From the NCBI GenBank assembly GCA_900540845.1, contig UQHS01000015.1, forward strand, positions 1-45,879: a stretch of 45,879 nt of DNA, in the 5' to 3' direction. Within the stretch, counting starts at the first letter, position 1. The number at the start of each line of letters is the position of its first letter. The translations under genes and the position numbers were made by a program. The notes under the pieces were generated by a model that was given only the letters and a program-made list of their open reading frames with translations, searched no databases and had not been told where the DNA came from. The stretch comes from an uncultured Collinsella sp. Lineage in GTDB: Bacteria > Actinomycetota > Coriobacteriia > Coriobacteriales > Coriobacteriaceae. Below are positions 16,442 to 25,261 of this stretch, piece after piece.

Positions 16442-17239
16442 ATGAACGGGCAGCCTATGTCGGAGGCGGTGCTTGCGTGCATCGAGCGCAGGTCCTCTAC
16501 GCGCCAATTTGCCGAAGGGGTGGAGATCACGGATGGGCAGCGCGCCGCCGTGCTGCATGCCGCCTCGCGAGCGCCGAGTGCGGGCGCGATGATGATGTAC
16601 TCGATTATCGATATCCGCGAGCAGGCGACTCGCGACCGATTGGCCGTGTTGTGCGATAACCAGCCGATGATCGCGAAGGCGCCCTGGGCGCTTGTGTTCG
16701 TGGTTGATTATTGCAAGCGGATCGATTTGTTTGAGCATGTTGGATGCTTGAGCGAGGAGTTCGCGGCGGAGTTGGGGCGCGCTCCTCGTTCGGTTCCAGG
16801 TTTGGGCGAGTTTGGCATTGCCGCGCAGGATGCGGTGATCGCCGCCCAAAACGCTGCGATTGCGGCGGAGGCGGTCGGGCTGGGAACGTGCTATATCGGC
16901 GATGTGATTGAACGTGCGGAGGACGTGCGGGAGCTGCTGGATTTGCCACCGCATACGGTGCCGTTGTCCATGTTGATTCTTGGCGTGCCAAAGCGCGAAC
17001 GCCCTGCCACCCCTCATCCCACGGTGAACCTGGTGATGCCCGAGCGGTATTGCCGGGCCGATGACTCGACCATGGATGCGCAGGTTGAGGAGATGGACGC
17101 GATGTTTCGTCCGCATGCGACGGAGGCGGGGGCGCGGGTGCGCGACATCTACACGCGCAAGCACACGAGCCCCTTCATGGCGGAGATGGGCCGCTCGATG
17201 GAGCTGTGGCTGCGCAACTGGTGTGGCGATACCTGGTAA
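16442..17239 (+). CDS. Nitroreductase-family flavoprotein
   Basis: FMN-dependent NAD(P)H oxidoreductase, 265 aa. The FMN-phosphate motif ERRSSTRQF opens the domain, followed by the helix AASRAPSAGAMM; the middle has QDAVIAAQNAAIAAEAVGLGTCYIGDV, the substrate- and dimer-side motif of the family. The ending IYTRKHTSPFMAEMGRSMELWL is typical of anaerobe nitroreductases. ATG 16442 has a strong GAGGAGGGG. It is divergent from the LTA-synthase-like gene across 212 bp in which I see no clear promoter. The physiological substrate is unknown. Confidence 0.88.
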   Translation: MNGQPMSEAVLACIERRSSTRQFAEGVEITDGQRAAVLHAASRAPSAGAMMMYSIIDIREQATRDRLAVLCDNQPMIAKAPWALVFVVDYCKRIDLFEHVGCLSEEFAAELGRAPRSVPGLGEFGIAAQDAVIAAQNAAIAAEAVGLGTCYIGDVIERAEDVRELLDLPPHTVPLSMLILGVPKRERPATPHPTVNLVMPERYCRADDSTMDAQVEEMDAMFRPHATEAGARVRDIYTRKHTSPFMAEMGRSMELWLRNWCGDTW

Positions 17240-17340
17240 TGCCGCGTCTTCGCATTTGATATCAGGTTATCAGGTGACAAGGTCGGTTGTGGGGAAGCGG
17301 ACTGCTTGAAATTGGTCCATACGAGGGGTTAATAAAAAAG

Positions 17341-17455
17341 ATGTGCGGGGTTTATCGGGAAGCGCAGAGTAGACGCCTCTTTTGAAGTGTATTTTCGGGC
17401 AAAATGCCAATAAAACGAGCGCTCTACTCGAGCGACCAAAATAAACCCCACACAT
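17341..17455. repeat. Palindromic element 1 (about 115 bp)
   Basis: The two ends are imperfect inverted repeats of about 39 bp: ATGTGCGGGGTTTAT at the left against ATAAACCCCACACAT at the right, and GAGTAGA-type inner blocks pair at the same offset. It lies between the convergent nitroreductase and nuclease genes, where it may end transcripts. It is related in ends and inner block to the element at 18777-18894. The rest of 17456-17605 shows nothing. Confidence 0.75.
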
Positions 17456-17605
17456 ATCAATTTATAACCCCCTCATGCCGGTCAAAATGGATGTCAGGCG
17501 GTGGTTGACGCCTCGCGAAGAGGGTCGAGCTGTTCTGGTGCAATGTCAGGGCAGGCGCGCGGCGGCTCTGCTGAGACGGTGGTCCCGCTGCTGCGGCTGC
17601 AATAA

Positions 17606-18706
17606 TCATGCGTTGGCGGCGGGAAGGCCGAGGTCAGCCCAGTCGATCATGAGGGTTCTTCGCAGCTCGCGTTCTCTCCAGCGCGTTTGGTCATTCGGCT
17701 CCAATGGCGGATTGCCGATTTTGTTGCCAATAAGGTTGGCTATCGCTTGGAAGCTCTTGGCGTCCACGATGTTGCGATGAGTCACCCAAAGCGTGTCGAT
17801 CCCAAGCGATGCAAGCGCCGTGGCGCGATCGGCGTCGTTCAATGCCTGTTTCTCGTCATCATGGATGATCGCCCCTTGGCATTCGACATCCAGGGTGTGA
17901 TGCGTCTCGTCTCCCTCAAACAGCAGGTCGGCATAGACGTTATCACACGAATACACGGAACGCGCCTCTTTTGAAAGACGGATCTCCCCGTTGTTCGCGA
18001 ACCCGGACATACCTTTGCCGCCCATCTCTTCAGGGAGGGCCAGCAACATTGAAAGTTGTACCTCAAACGGCGAAGACGTGACACCTGTGACGAGTTGAGC
18101 CGCCTGTTCAAAGCGCTTGCGGCCCCGAATGTGCGGGCATTGGCGCGCAAACTTGTGAAGCTCGTCGAGTTTGATAAGCGGAGGTCGCATCCAAAGGCTC
18201 GAGGCGTTGCCCGATGTGGTCTGCGCGGCGCTTCTCACCCGCTTCCACGCGTTGGGGTCATTTTTCGAGAGTGCGATTGCCTCGGGGGTCTTGAGCAGGT
18301 TCTCTATGGCCGGGGTCGGCTTGAACACTGAGAAGTTCCCGCAGAGCTCGTACATTGCCATCGCGAGTTCGATGGTGCTGAGGTCTCTGGCAAGGGTGAG
18401 CAAAGTGAAGAGCGGGGAGCACGTTCGGACATCGAGAATGGATTCGGATATCACGCCGGGAGGAAGCTGGGATTCAACCAGATGGGTTCGGATGAGTTTG
18501 GCGGTGCGCCGATCTTTTCGATTGTCGACGAGCACATGAAGCGGGGTGTTAAGGATCTCGCGTATCACAGGATGATTGGGGAGGTCGGGGCTTCGAACGT
18601 TTTGCCACAAGGGCGGTATGGGCGGGCACAACATGAGCACCTGATAGGGAATTCGGTGCAGCCGAAATGACGTCAGCCCGTATAAAATGTCCTGCTCTCC
18701 ATGCAT
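17606..18706 (-). CDS. PD-(D/E)XK nuclease-like protein (DUF559/Vsr-like C-terminus)
   Basis: A 366-aa protein of no assigned function. Residues 55-130 (HVLVDNRKDRRTAKLIRTH, SPLFTLLTLARDL, MAMYELCGNFSV) resemble the N-terminal part of an actinobacterial family with an endonuclease-like tail. The tail shows a nuclease core: Glu215 in SSPFEVQL, Asp260 in NVYADLLFEG, and Glu275-Cys-Gln277 in LDVECQG, where Lys of the canonical ExK is replaced by Gln; DADRATALASLGIDTLWVTH follows. I start at ATG 18706 because TTGGAGG lies just before; TTG 18718 would be inside that site. It stands alone between two palindromic elements, which hints at transfer or amplification. Confidence 0.7.
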   Translation of the reverse strand: MHGEQDILYGLTSFRLHRIPYQVLMLCPPIPPLWQNVRSPDLPNHPVIREILNTPLHVLVDNRKDRRTAKLIRTHLVESQLPPGVISESILDVRTCSPLFTLLTLARDLSTIELAMAMYELCGNFSVFKPTPAIENLLKTPEAIALSKNDPNAWKRVRSAAQTTSGNASSLWMRPPLIKLDELHKFARQCPHIRGRKRFEQAAQLVTGVTSSPFEVQLSMLLALPEEMGGKGMSGFANNGEIRLSKEARSVYSCDNVYADLLFEGDETHHTLDVECQGAIIHDDEKQALNDADRATALASLGIDTLWVTHRNIVDAKSFQAIANLIGNKIGNPPLEPNDQTRWRERELRRTLMIDWADLGLPAANA

Positions 18707-18776
18707 GGCATCCTCCAAGCGTAGACGATGGATGGAAGAGCTTTATATCATATGGCTTAGGGTGTCTAATAATAAG

Positions 18777-18894
18777 TTGTGTGGGGTTGATCTATCGATT
18801 CTCTGGTACAGGTCTATCCAAGGGGGAATAACGGCAGTTGGCGAGAGGCGGAAGGGTGCCTGTACTCGACGCGTCACGATAAACCCCACACATA
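18777..18894. repeat. Palindromic element 2 (about 118 bp)
   Basis: Ends TTGTGTGGGGTTGATC and GATAAACCCCACACAT face each other, and the inner blocks GGTACAGG and GCCTGTACTC also pair. Its right arm matches the right arm of the element at 17341-17455 at the end and in the TCGAGTA-type block. Together they bracket the nuclease gene. The remainder of the 333-bp gap from 18707 to 19039 holds the kup terminator and nothing else seen. Confidence 0.7.
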
Positions 18895-18972
18895 TTCAAA
18901 GTGAAATGCACAGAGACTTCACAGGCATCGTGTTGGGGCCGCATCCACGGATATCGCGACAGGCTGCAGATA

Positions 18973-19008
18973 GAAAAAAGAGGGCCGCAGGCTGTGCTGC
19001 GACCCTCC
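18973..19008 (-). terminator. Rho-independent terminator of kup
   Basis: On the reverse strand GAGGGTCGCAG pairs with CTGCGGCCCTC (one wobble), followed by TTTTTT. It lies 32 nt after the kup stop codon. Confidence 0.92.
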
Positions 19009-19039
19009 TCAGCGCTGGAATTTCAAGTTGCTTCCGGCG

Positions 19040-21076
19040 TTAGCTCCGGGCATCGACTGCGACGCGCGCGATGCGGTCGACCGGCTTGAACTTGGTGAAC
19101 AGCGGCACGTACTCATAGAACACGTTGGAGTTCTCAAGGCCGAACCACTGCACGGGGGAGCCGGCGAAGCGGCGAATCGCGTACTTGAGCGCGATCGCGT
19201 GACGCTCACGCTGGTCGACGTCGGACTCCGGGGCAAGCGTCTTGCGAATTAGGCAGAAGCGGAACGAGCCGATGGTGCCGGGCTTCTCGTACACCGAGTA
19301 GTCGTGCACCTGCGGCGGCAGCTCGCCGGAGGCCGACAGGTCGGAGACGATCTGACGCAGGTAGGCGTTCACGCGCTGGTTGACCTTGTAGCCAAGGTAC
19401 AGATGCACGCGGTAGACGAAGTCGGTGCCGTAGCTCTCGACTGAGTACTCGAACGTGTGCGGCTCGTTGGTGACCTCGACGTTGAGGAACCAGTAGGCGC
19501 GGGCGCGCTTGGGGTGCTTGTCGAAGATCGAGTAGAGGATGTCGCGGTCGAGCATGTCGGTGGAGGTGCTGTTGGTGAGGTACACCAGGTTGTCGCACAG
19601 GACCTCGTAGTGGTGGTCGTTGCGCAGACGGTCGAGCTGGTCGAGGTACTTGCGCACGGGGAGCATGGTGTACTGGCGACGCTCGACGCGGCTGCCGTTG
19701 TACCAGCTCACCATGATGCCCATGATGAGAGCGGCCATGAGAATGGTGAAGTAACCGCCGTGGAAGAACTTGGTGAGCGAGGAGACGAAGAAGAAACCCT
19801 CAAGCGCGACGAAGAACACGACAAACGCCCAGGGGAACGCCTTCATCTTGCGCACGCCGTGCAGGTAGAAGAACAGCAGCACGGAGGTGCAGATCATCGT
19901 GATGGTGATGGCGAGGCCGTAGGCGGCTTCCATGTGCGCGGAGCTCTGGAACAGCAGCACGACGATGATGCAGCCGACCCACATGACGTTGTTGACCATG
20001 GGGATGTACAGCTGGCCCTTGGTCTCGGCGGGGTAGAAGATCTGCATGTGAGGCATGAGGTCGAGGCGGCTCGCCTCAGAGACGAGCGAGAACGCGCCCG
20101 TCACGAGGGCCTGGCTGGCGATGATGGCGGCGCAGGTGGAGAGGATGACGCCAAACGGGCGAACGGCCTCGGGCAGCATCTGGAAGAACGGGTTGAGGTC
20201 CTCGATGAGCATGAGGTCGGGGTTGCCGGCGTTGGCGAGCAGCCAAGCGCCCTGGCCGAGGTAGGACAGAATCAGGCAGATCTTCACGAACGGCCAGGTG
20301 GCGTAGATGTTGCCGCGGCCGACGTGGCCCATGTCGGAGTACAGGGCCTCGGCGCCGGTGGTGGCAAGGAAGCAGCTGCCGAGAATCATGATGCCGGCGT
20401 GGTTGTTGGGGGACAGCAGGAAGCTGATGCCGCGAATGGGGTTGAACGCGAGCAACACGACGGGGTTGCCGAGCACGTAGATGAGGCCCGCGCCGCCCAA
20501 GAACAGGAACCAAAACGTCATGACTGGTCCAAAGGCGTGGCCGATCTTGGAGGTGCCCACACGCTGCACCGCGAAGAGCAGGCAGACGATGATGAGGGTG
20601 ATGATGACGACGTTCATCTGGCTGTCGCCCATGATGGCGTGCACGGCGGGGATGGTGCGCAGGCCCTCGATGGCGGTCGTGATGGTGACCGCAGGGGTGA
20701 GCACGCCGTCGGCGAGCAGCGCCGCGCCGCCGAGCATGGCGGGGATGATGAGCCAGCGGCCATGTTTGCGCACGATGCTGTAGAGCGCGAAGATGCCGCC
20801 CTCGCCGTGGTTGTCTGCCTTGAGGGAAACGAGGACGTACTTCACGGTGGTAAGCAGCGTGACCGTCCAGATGACGAGGGAGAGCGCGCCGAGGATGAAC
20901 TCCTCGGTGACGGTCATGATGCCGCCCTGACCTGCGAGCAGGGCCTTGGTGACGTACATCGGCGAGGTACCGATGTCGCCGTATACCACGCCCAGCGTCA
21001 CGAGCATCGCGCCGATGCTCACGGGAATCGCGTGCGAACCGTGTTCCGCCGCGGTAGATTCAGTTGCTTGTGCCAT
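19040..21076 (-). CDS. kup: Potassium uptake protein Kup
   Basis: Proton-coupled potassium importer of the KUP/HAK family in the cytoplasmic membrane. The first helix carries the family motif GVVYGDIGTSPMYV; further landmarks are KADNHGEGGIFALYS, ADGVLTPAVTI, EALYSDMGHVGR and FFYLHGVRKM, followed by the long soluble C-terminus. I start at ATG 21076 (MAQATES), 678 aa, with AAGGAG upstream; the in-frame ATG 21154 has no ribosome site and lies only about 8 nt after the likely transcription start. No c-di-AMP riboswitch is recognisable in the short leader. Confidence 0.95.
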   Translation of the reverse strand: MAQATESTAAEHGSHAIPVSIGAMLVTLGVVYGDIGTSPMYVTKALLAGQGGIMTVTEEFILGALSLVIWTVTLLTTVKYVLVSLKADNHGEGGIFALYSIVRKHGRWLIIPAMLGGAALLADGVLTPAVTITTAIEGLRTIPAVHAIMGDSQMNVVIITLIIVCLLFAVQRVGTSKIGHAFGPVMTFWFLFLGGAGLIYVLGNPVVLLAFNPIRGISFLLSPNNHAGIMILGSCFLATTGAEALYSDMGHVGRGNIYATWPFVKICLILSYLGQGAWLLANAGNPDLMLIEDLNPFFQMLPEAVRPFGVILSTCAAIIASQALVTGAFSLVSEASRLDLMPHMQIFYPAETKGQLYIPMVNNVMWVGCIIVVLLFQSSAHMEAAYGLAITITMICTSVLLFFYLHGVRKMKAFPWAFVVFFVALEGFFFVSSLTKFFHGGYFTILMAALIMGIMVSWYNGSRVERRQYTMLPVRKYLDQLDRLRNDHHYEVLCDNLVYLTNSTSTDMLDRDILYSIFDKHPKRARAYWFLNVEVTNEPHTFEYSVESYGTDFVYRVHLYLGYKVNQRVNAYLRQIVSDLSASGELPPQVHDYSVYEKPGTIGSFRFCLIRKTLAPESDVDQRERHAIALKYAIRRFAGSPVQWFGLENSNVFYEYVPLFTKFKPVDRIARVAVDARS

Positions 21077-21168
21077 TGCGGTGTTGCTCCTTGGCGAAGG
21101 TGACCCCGGCGCGGCTGCGGATGCGTGAGCGCCGAGAGGCATATTCAATGCCATCTAACGTTCAAGCA

Positions 21169-21174
21169 ATTATA
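21169..21174 (-). promoter_or_regulatory. -10 box of the kup promoter
   Basis: TATAAT on the reverse strand, a perfect -10 consensus. No good -35 is found 16-18 bp upstream, so activation or an extended contact may be needed. It places the transcription start near 21162 and supports the internal kup start codon. Confidence 0.55.
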
Positions 21175-21250
21175 GGGATTGTGCAGGGCAAACGCTATAC
21201 GTTTCAAGCTGCGGGAACAACAAGAGGGCACCTCCCTTTCCATCTTTACG

Positions 21251-21320
21251 CGAGAGTTGACTCTCGGTGACGTTTTTGGCCTGTTTGGCGCACTTCCTTT
21301 CGCGAGAGTTAACTTTCGCG
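21251..21320. repeat. Two related short palindromes after rlmKL
   Basis: CGAGAGTTGACTCTCG (21251-21266, 7-bp arms) and CGCGAGAGTTAACTTTCGCG (21301-21320, one wobble) share their core and lie 50 bp apart; the second includes the rlmKL stop codon. They may end rlmKL transcripts or bind a protein. Confidence 0.5.
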
Positions 21321-23900
21321 GCGCCGGGCGTTCTCGCGCAGCTCGCGCGTGCGTTCGCGAATGGCGCCCTCGTCCATCCCGACCATACGCATGGCTTCTT
21401 CGGGGGTGTAGCGGCGCACCAGGTAGCAGTGGTGAATCCGCTGGTTGCGCGCGAAGTCCTCGGGGATGGTCTCGGACGTGATGTCGGTGAGGACCACGCC
21501 GGCGCGCGCCAGCTCTTCGGTGCTGGGACGGAATGTGCGCAGGTTGCAGGAGAAAATCGCCTCGCCCTCGCGCGACAGCAGACGCGAGAGGCCCACGAGC
21601 AGCTCAACGTGGTCGCGCTGGACGTCCCACGTGCGGCTTCCCATCTTGCTCGAGTTGGAGAAGGTGGGCGGATCGCAGAAGATGAGGTCCCAGCGGTTGC
21701 GGGTGGCGCGCATGTCTCGAATCCAGCTCATGACGTCGGCGCGGACGTAATGGTGGTCGCCGCCCACGAAGCCGTTTTGCTCCATGTTGCGCTCGGCCCA
21801 GTCGAGATACGTGTTTGAGAGGTCGACGGTGACGGTCTCCTCGACGCCGGCGTCCGCGGCGTAGCAGGTGGCGGTGCCGGTGTATGCAAACAGGTTGAGG
21901 AAGAACCGCTTGCCGCGCGCATGCTCGCGCACGAGTCTGCGCGTGATGCGATGGTCGAGGAAGATGCCCGTGTCGAGGTAGTCGTTGAAGTTGACCGCAA
22001 ACGTGAGGCCGCCCTCTTCGATGAGCGGCAGGCGGCGGGTGCGGATGTCGGAGGGAGTGCCCGATCCCGCGCTTTGAGCAGCGCGGTTGTTCTTGGGGGT
22101 GCCGCCTGTGCGAGTGCGACCGCCAGTCTTGTCGCGGCCGGCGGCAGCGGTGGTTCCGCCTGCCTGTTTGCCGTATTGCGAGCCTCCGCGCGAGCGGATG
22201 CGGGCCTTGGCGAACACGTTTTCAGGGTCGACATCGAGTATGCGCGGCGCGATGGCGAGGATGTCGAGCAGGCGGGCCTCGGCAAGCGCCGGGTTCACAT
22301 GGCGCGGGGCGGCGTACTCGGCAACGACGAGCCAACGGCCCGGGGTCGCGGCACTGCCCTCATATAGGTCGATGGCTGCCGAGTAATCGGGCAGGTCGGC
22401 ATCGTAGACGCGGTAGCAGGTGATGCCCTCGCGTTGAGCCCACTTGCGGCGCAGCTTGGCGACCTTGCGCAGGCGGCGGGCGAACTGCTCGGACTCGGGG
22501 ATGAACACAGGGCACTGCGTGCCGTCGCCGAAGTCGATGACGGTGGTGCCTGCCGGCCAGCTGGGCGACTCGCCGCTCTCGTCGAGGGCGGATTCAAACA
22601 CCAGGATCTGGGCGTCCTCGTTGTTGGGCATGACGGACACGGTGTGCGTTGGAGTGCCGAGCGCCTGCTCAAGGGCGCTGTTGCGGGTGAGCGCCGCCAT
22701 GGGTAGCGTGGCGAGCAAGGCGGATGCCCGTTCGGAGAGGCCCATGGCGCTGTCGCCCTCGAGCGCCTGGTTGCCGCGAGCGCCCTCGGGCGCCTGTCGC
22801 ATGTCGGACACGAGCGAAAGCAGACGCGGGATCTTCGTGATCGGCAGCTCGGTGGTGTCGAGCACCATGCCTCCGCTGACGGACGCGCCGGAGATGACGG
22901 GGATGGAGAGCTTGCGCAGCATCTTGGATGCGTCGGGCTGGGCCAAAATCACGCGGTCGGCAACGCCCGCGGCCTTGAGGATGCGGCGGGCGCATGCCAC
23001 GGCGTCCCCCGAGAGGTCGGTTGCGAGAATGCGGCCGACTCGGTGTTTCGCGGCCTCTGCGCGGTCAAGCGCCTCGTTGCGGATTTGACGCCAGAGCGCC
23101 TCATCGTGCTCCGCCCACGCCATGAAGCCCCAGTTTGCGCGCTGAATCCCGGGGGCCTCATCGGCGAGGATGCGGGCGGCTTCGAGCGCGATGCCGCCGC
23201 CGGCGCAGCAGACGTCTACGAGTACGGGGAACGTGGAGCCCTCGGCGGCCTCGGGGTCGCCGGAGTTGATTACGGCGTGAGAGCACGTGCTCTGCCAATC
23301 GATGTGGGAAAGCGCGAGGGCCGCGTAATCGGGCCTCAGCACGTGCGCCCCGTGTTCGCGCGTCGCCTCGCGCGGCAGGCGCTTGAACAGGGGATCGCCG
23401 GAAAGGTCGAGCTGCAGGCTCGCGCGGTCGCCGCGCAGCGAAAGCAGAATCCGCGCGTCGGGGTCCTCAATGTCCACGTTGGGGCGGCGCCCGGCGACTT
23501 CCGTCAGGCGATCGCAGAGGGCGTCTTTGACGCGCAGCGCGGAGAAGTGCGTGTTGCGCAGCTCATCGGTGACGCCGCGCGCGGAGACGACAAAGGTCGC
23601 CCCGGGCGCGAGGATGCTCTCCCAGGCGACTGCGCGGGTGCCTTCGTAGAGGTCGTCGGCGTCGTGGCAGTCGAAGCGCGCGACGGTGGCGAAGACGCGG
23701 CTGGCCAGGCGGGACCACAGGCAGGCACGGTAGGCGTCGGCGAGGTCGCCGGCGAAGGTGACGCGGCCCTTGAGGCGGCGCACCTGGCGCATCCCGAGCT
23801 CGCGGAGTTCGCCCTCGAGCGCGACCTCGAAGCCCTCGGGGCAGCTCGCGTAGAACTCGTGCGCGATGGTGCGGGGCTGGGTGGAAGACGACGGTGCCAT
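21309..23900 (-). CDS. rlmKL: RlmKL-type 23S rRNA methyltransferase, N-terminal half degenerate
   Basis: An 863-aa counterpart of the fused RlmL (m2G2445) and RlmK (m7G2069) enzyme. Order: THUMP region (residues 10-160), RlmL-like methyltransferase (about 165-430), a basic Gly-rich linker (RSRGGSQYGKQAGGTTAAAG), RlmK (about 600-863). The RlmK half is intact: VNFNDYLDTGIFLDHR, LNLFAYTGTATCYAADAG, and DPPTFSNSS with Asp743. The RlmL half is not: the SAM loop reads DVCCAGGG near residue 229 instead of a DPMCGSGT form, and where NPPYGERL is expected the chain reads GMVLDTTELPITK near 345. Start ATG 23900 has AAGGAG. m2G2445 activity is doubtful. Confidence 0.9.
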   Translation of the reverse strand: MAPSSSTQPRTIAHEFYASCPEGFEVALEGELRELGMRQVRRLKGRVTFAGDLADAYRACLWSRLASRVFATVARFDCHDADDLYEGTRAVAWESILAPGATFVVSARGVTDELRNTHFSALRVKDALCDRLTEVAGRRPNVDIEDPDARILLSLRGDRASLQLDLSGDPLFKRLPREATREHGAHVLRPDYAALALSHIDWQSTCSHAVINSGDPEAAEGSTFPVLVDVCCAGGGIALEAARILADEAPGIQRANWGFMAWAEHDEALWRQIRNEALDRAEAAKHRVGRILATDLSGDAVACARRILKAAGVADRVILAQPDASKMLRKLSIPVISGASVSGGMVLDTTELPITKIPRLLSLVSDMRQAPEGARGNQALEGDSAMGLSERASALLATLPMAALTRNSALEQALGTPTHTVSVMPNNEDAQILVFESALDESGESPSWPAGTTVIDFGDGTQCPVFIPESEQFARRLRKVAKLRRKWAQREGITCYRVYDADLPDYSAAIDLYEGSAATPGRWLVVAEYAAPRHVNPALAEARLLDILAIAPRILDVDPENVFAKARIRSRGGSQYGKQAGGTTAAAGRDKTGGRTRTGGTPKNNRAAQSAGSGTPSDIRTRRLPLIEEGGLTFAVNFNDYLDTGIFLDHRITRRLVREHARGKRFFLNLFAYTGTATCYAADAGVEETVTVDLSNTYLDWAERNMEQNGFVGGDHHYVRADVMSWIRDMRATRNRWDLIFCDPPTFSNSSKMGSRTWDVQRDHVELLVGLSRLLSREGEAIFSCNLRTFRPSTEELARAGVVLTDITSETIPEDFARNQRIHHCYLVRRYTPEEAMRMVGMDEGAIRERTRELRENARRRES

Positions 23901-24062
23901 GGGCACTCCTTGCGTGGGGCGTGCTGCACGGGTGCGGTGCCGCGCAGCGGGATGTTTACAGTCTCTATGTATTATGGCAGCTTCCCTGCGCGAGCGAGCT
24001 CCGTCATCGATGGCGGGCTTGCTATCATGGTTCGAGCACAAGCGAGGAGGGGTATTACTAAT

Positions 24063-24947
24063 ATGAGTGAGACATGTATGAACGCGGCAGCGTATGCCGA
24101 GGACCGGGCGCCGGCGGGCGCCGAAGACCGGGCGGCGTTGTTTTTCGACGTGGACGGCACGCTGCTGTGGACGGATTTCGACAACATGCCCGAGAGCGGC
24201 GATTTTAACGACATTCTGCCCGACGCCGAGGTGTACGAGGCATTCGAGGAGCTCAACCGCCGTGGTCACCTCACGTTTTTGTGCACGGGGCGGCCGCTTT
24301 CCTTGGTGAACAGCCGGCTGCTCGACCTCGGGTTTTCGGGGTGCATTTCCGGTGCTGGGTCGTGCGTCTCGTTTGGGGACAAGATCGTGTACGAGAGCGT
24401 CTTGGACTCCGCTGCGATGATGGAGCTGGCACGTATGCTGCTCGATGCGGGTGCGACCGCGATGTTTGAGGCGCGCGAGACGCCCGTCATCGTTTCTGCG
24501 ACGCTCGACGGTGTCGAGGCATTTCCCGATGTGCCGGTTGCCCATAGCTTGGAGGAGATTGAGCGGCTGGCCCCTGAGCTGCGCTTTTGCAAGATTACCC
24601 AGCCGACGATCATGGTTGATCAGCCGCTGTTTGAAGACGGGCGGATCAAGGAGTTTATCGAGCGGAATTTTGACATCTGCGACATGGGCCTTGCCGCCGA
24701 GATCACGCAGAAGGGTGTGACCAAGGGTACGGGCATCGCGCGTGCGATGGAGTATTTGGGGCGTGGGTTGGAGAACACCTTCGCGTTTGGCGATTCGGAG
24801 AACGACCTTCCGATGTTTGGCGTGGTTGAGACGAAAGTCGCCATGGGCAACGCGATGCCGGTGCTCAAGGAGCGCGCGGACTACGTGACCACGCATGTGC
24901 GAGAGGGTGGCGTGCCGCATGCGTTGCGCCACTTTGGGCTGATCTAG
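24063..24947 (+). CDS. Cof-type HAD-IIB family phosphatase
   Basis: A 294-aa hydrolase of small phosphorylated metabolites. The N-terminal motif FFDVDGTLLW holds Asp29 and Asp31; LCTGRPLSL is motif II, KGVTKGTGIARAMEYLG contains the motif III Lys region, and FGDSENDLPMF is motif IV. The C2B cap lies between motifs II and III. The ATG follows GAGGAGGGG by 12 nt, rather far; ATG 24078 is an alternative. It stands divergent to rlmKL across 162 bp. The substrate cannot be told. Confidence 0.88.
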   Translation: MSETCMNAAAYAEDRAPAGAEDRAALFFDVDGTLLWTDFDNMPESGDFNDILPDAEVYEAFEELNRRGHLTFLCTGRPLSLVNSRLLDLGFSGCISGAGSCVSFGDKIVYESVLDSAAMMELARMLLDAGATAMFEARETPVIVSATLDGVEAFPDVPVAHSLEEIERLAPELRFCKITQPTIMVDQPLFEDGRIKEFIERNFDICDMGLAAEITQKGVTKGTGIARAMEYLGRGLENTFAFGDSENDLPMFGVVETKVAMGNAMPVLKERADYVTTHVREGGVPHALRHFGLI

Positions 24948-24997
24948 GCCGCGTACTTCCGTAAGGTGCTGCATTTTCGCGATTCGATTGCGAACTC

Positions 24998-25021
24998 ACG
25001 ACCTCCGGGTTATGAGCCCGG
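24998..25021 (-). other. Inverted fragment of the initiator tRNA anticodon arm
   Basis: On the reverse strand these 24 bases equal the anticodon stem-loop and variable region of the fMet tRNA gene that begins 105 bp further on. CCTCCGGG and CCCGGAGG also form an 8-bp hairpin after the HAD gene. No T run follows, so a remnant of an earlier tRNA-site insertion or rearrangement is as likely as a terminator. Confidence 0.6.
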
Positions 25022-25125
25022 AGGCCTTAAAAATGTTTGGATTGTGAAGATACTGCACGGGGGTCTTGCAAGCGGAAGGCGCAGTGCGTAATATGACTTC
25101 TTGCGCACAAGGTGCGTCCAGACAT

Positions 25126-25202
25126 TGCGGGGTGGAGCAGTCTGGTAGCTCGCCGGGCTCATAACCCGGAGGTCGTTGGTTCAAATCCAGCCCCCGCGAC
25201 CA
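25126..25202 (+). tRNA. Initiator tRNA-fMet (CAT)
   Basis: A 77-nt cloverleaf: acceptor TGCGGGG with CCCCGCG, D arm GAGC...GCTC, anticodon arm CCGGG-CTCATAA-CCCGG, T arm GTTGG-TTCAAAT-CCAGC, and encoded CCA (25200-25202). The three G-C pairs at the base of the anticodon stem and the non-Watson-Crick T1-G72 end pair mark an initiator. Its 3' half is the integration site of the element that follows; insertion kept the tRNA complete. Confidence 0.96.
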
Positions 25203-25209
25203 AGAACTT
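25158..25209 (+). repeat. attL: tRNA 3' half, left copy of the 52-bp direct repeat
   Basis: Begins with CTCATAACCCGGAGG and ends with GACCAAGAACTT. All 52 bases are identical to 31217-31268 (offset 6059), with mismatches just outside both ends. This is the classical crossover region of a tyrosine recombinase in a tRNA gene. Confidence 0.95.
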
Positions 25210-25211
25210 TT

Positions 25212-25254
25212 AGCAGCTCAGGGACGTTAAAGTTTCTGGGCTGCTTTCTTATTT
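25212..25254 (+). terminator. Replacement terminator for tRNA-fMet carried by the element
   Basis: AGCAGCTCAG and CTGGGCTGCT pair over 10 bp with one wobble, then TTTCTTATTT. The host's own terminator was displaced to 31271-31303 by the insertion, and this element-borne hairpin now ends the tRNA transcript. Confidence 0.82.
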
Positions 25255-25261
25255 CGCTTCA

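Noticed and set aside
19457..21103. A 548-codon forward frame opposite kup
   Set aside because: Antisense shadow of a clear Kup protein, with low-complexity Glu/Val/His composition.
21077..21160. c-di-AMP riboswitch in the kup leader
   Set aside because: The leader is only about 85 nt and shows none of the long conserved ydaO-type structure.
23043..24062. Long N-terminal extension of the HAD phosphatase
   Set aside because: The open frame runs back antisense through rlmKL; the HAD motif starts right after ATG 24063 and the extra part is not protein-like.
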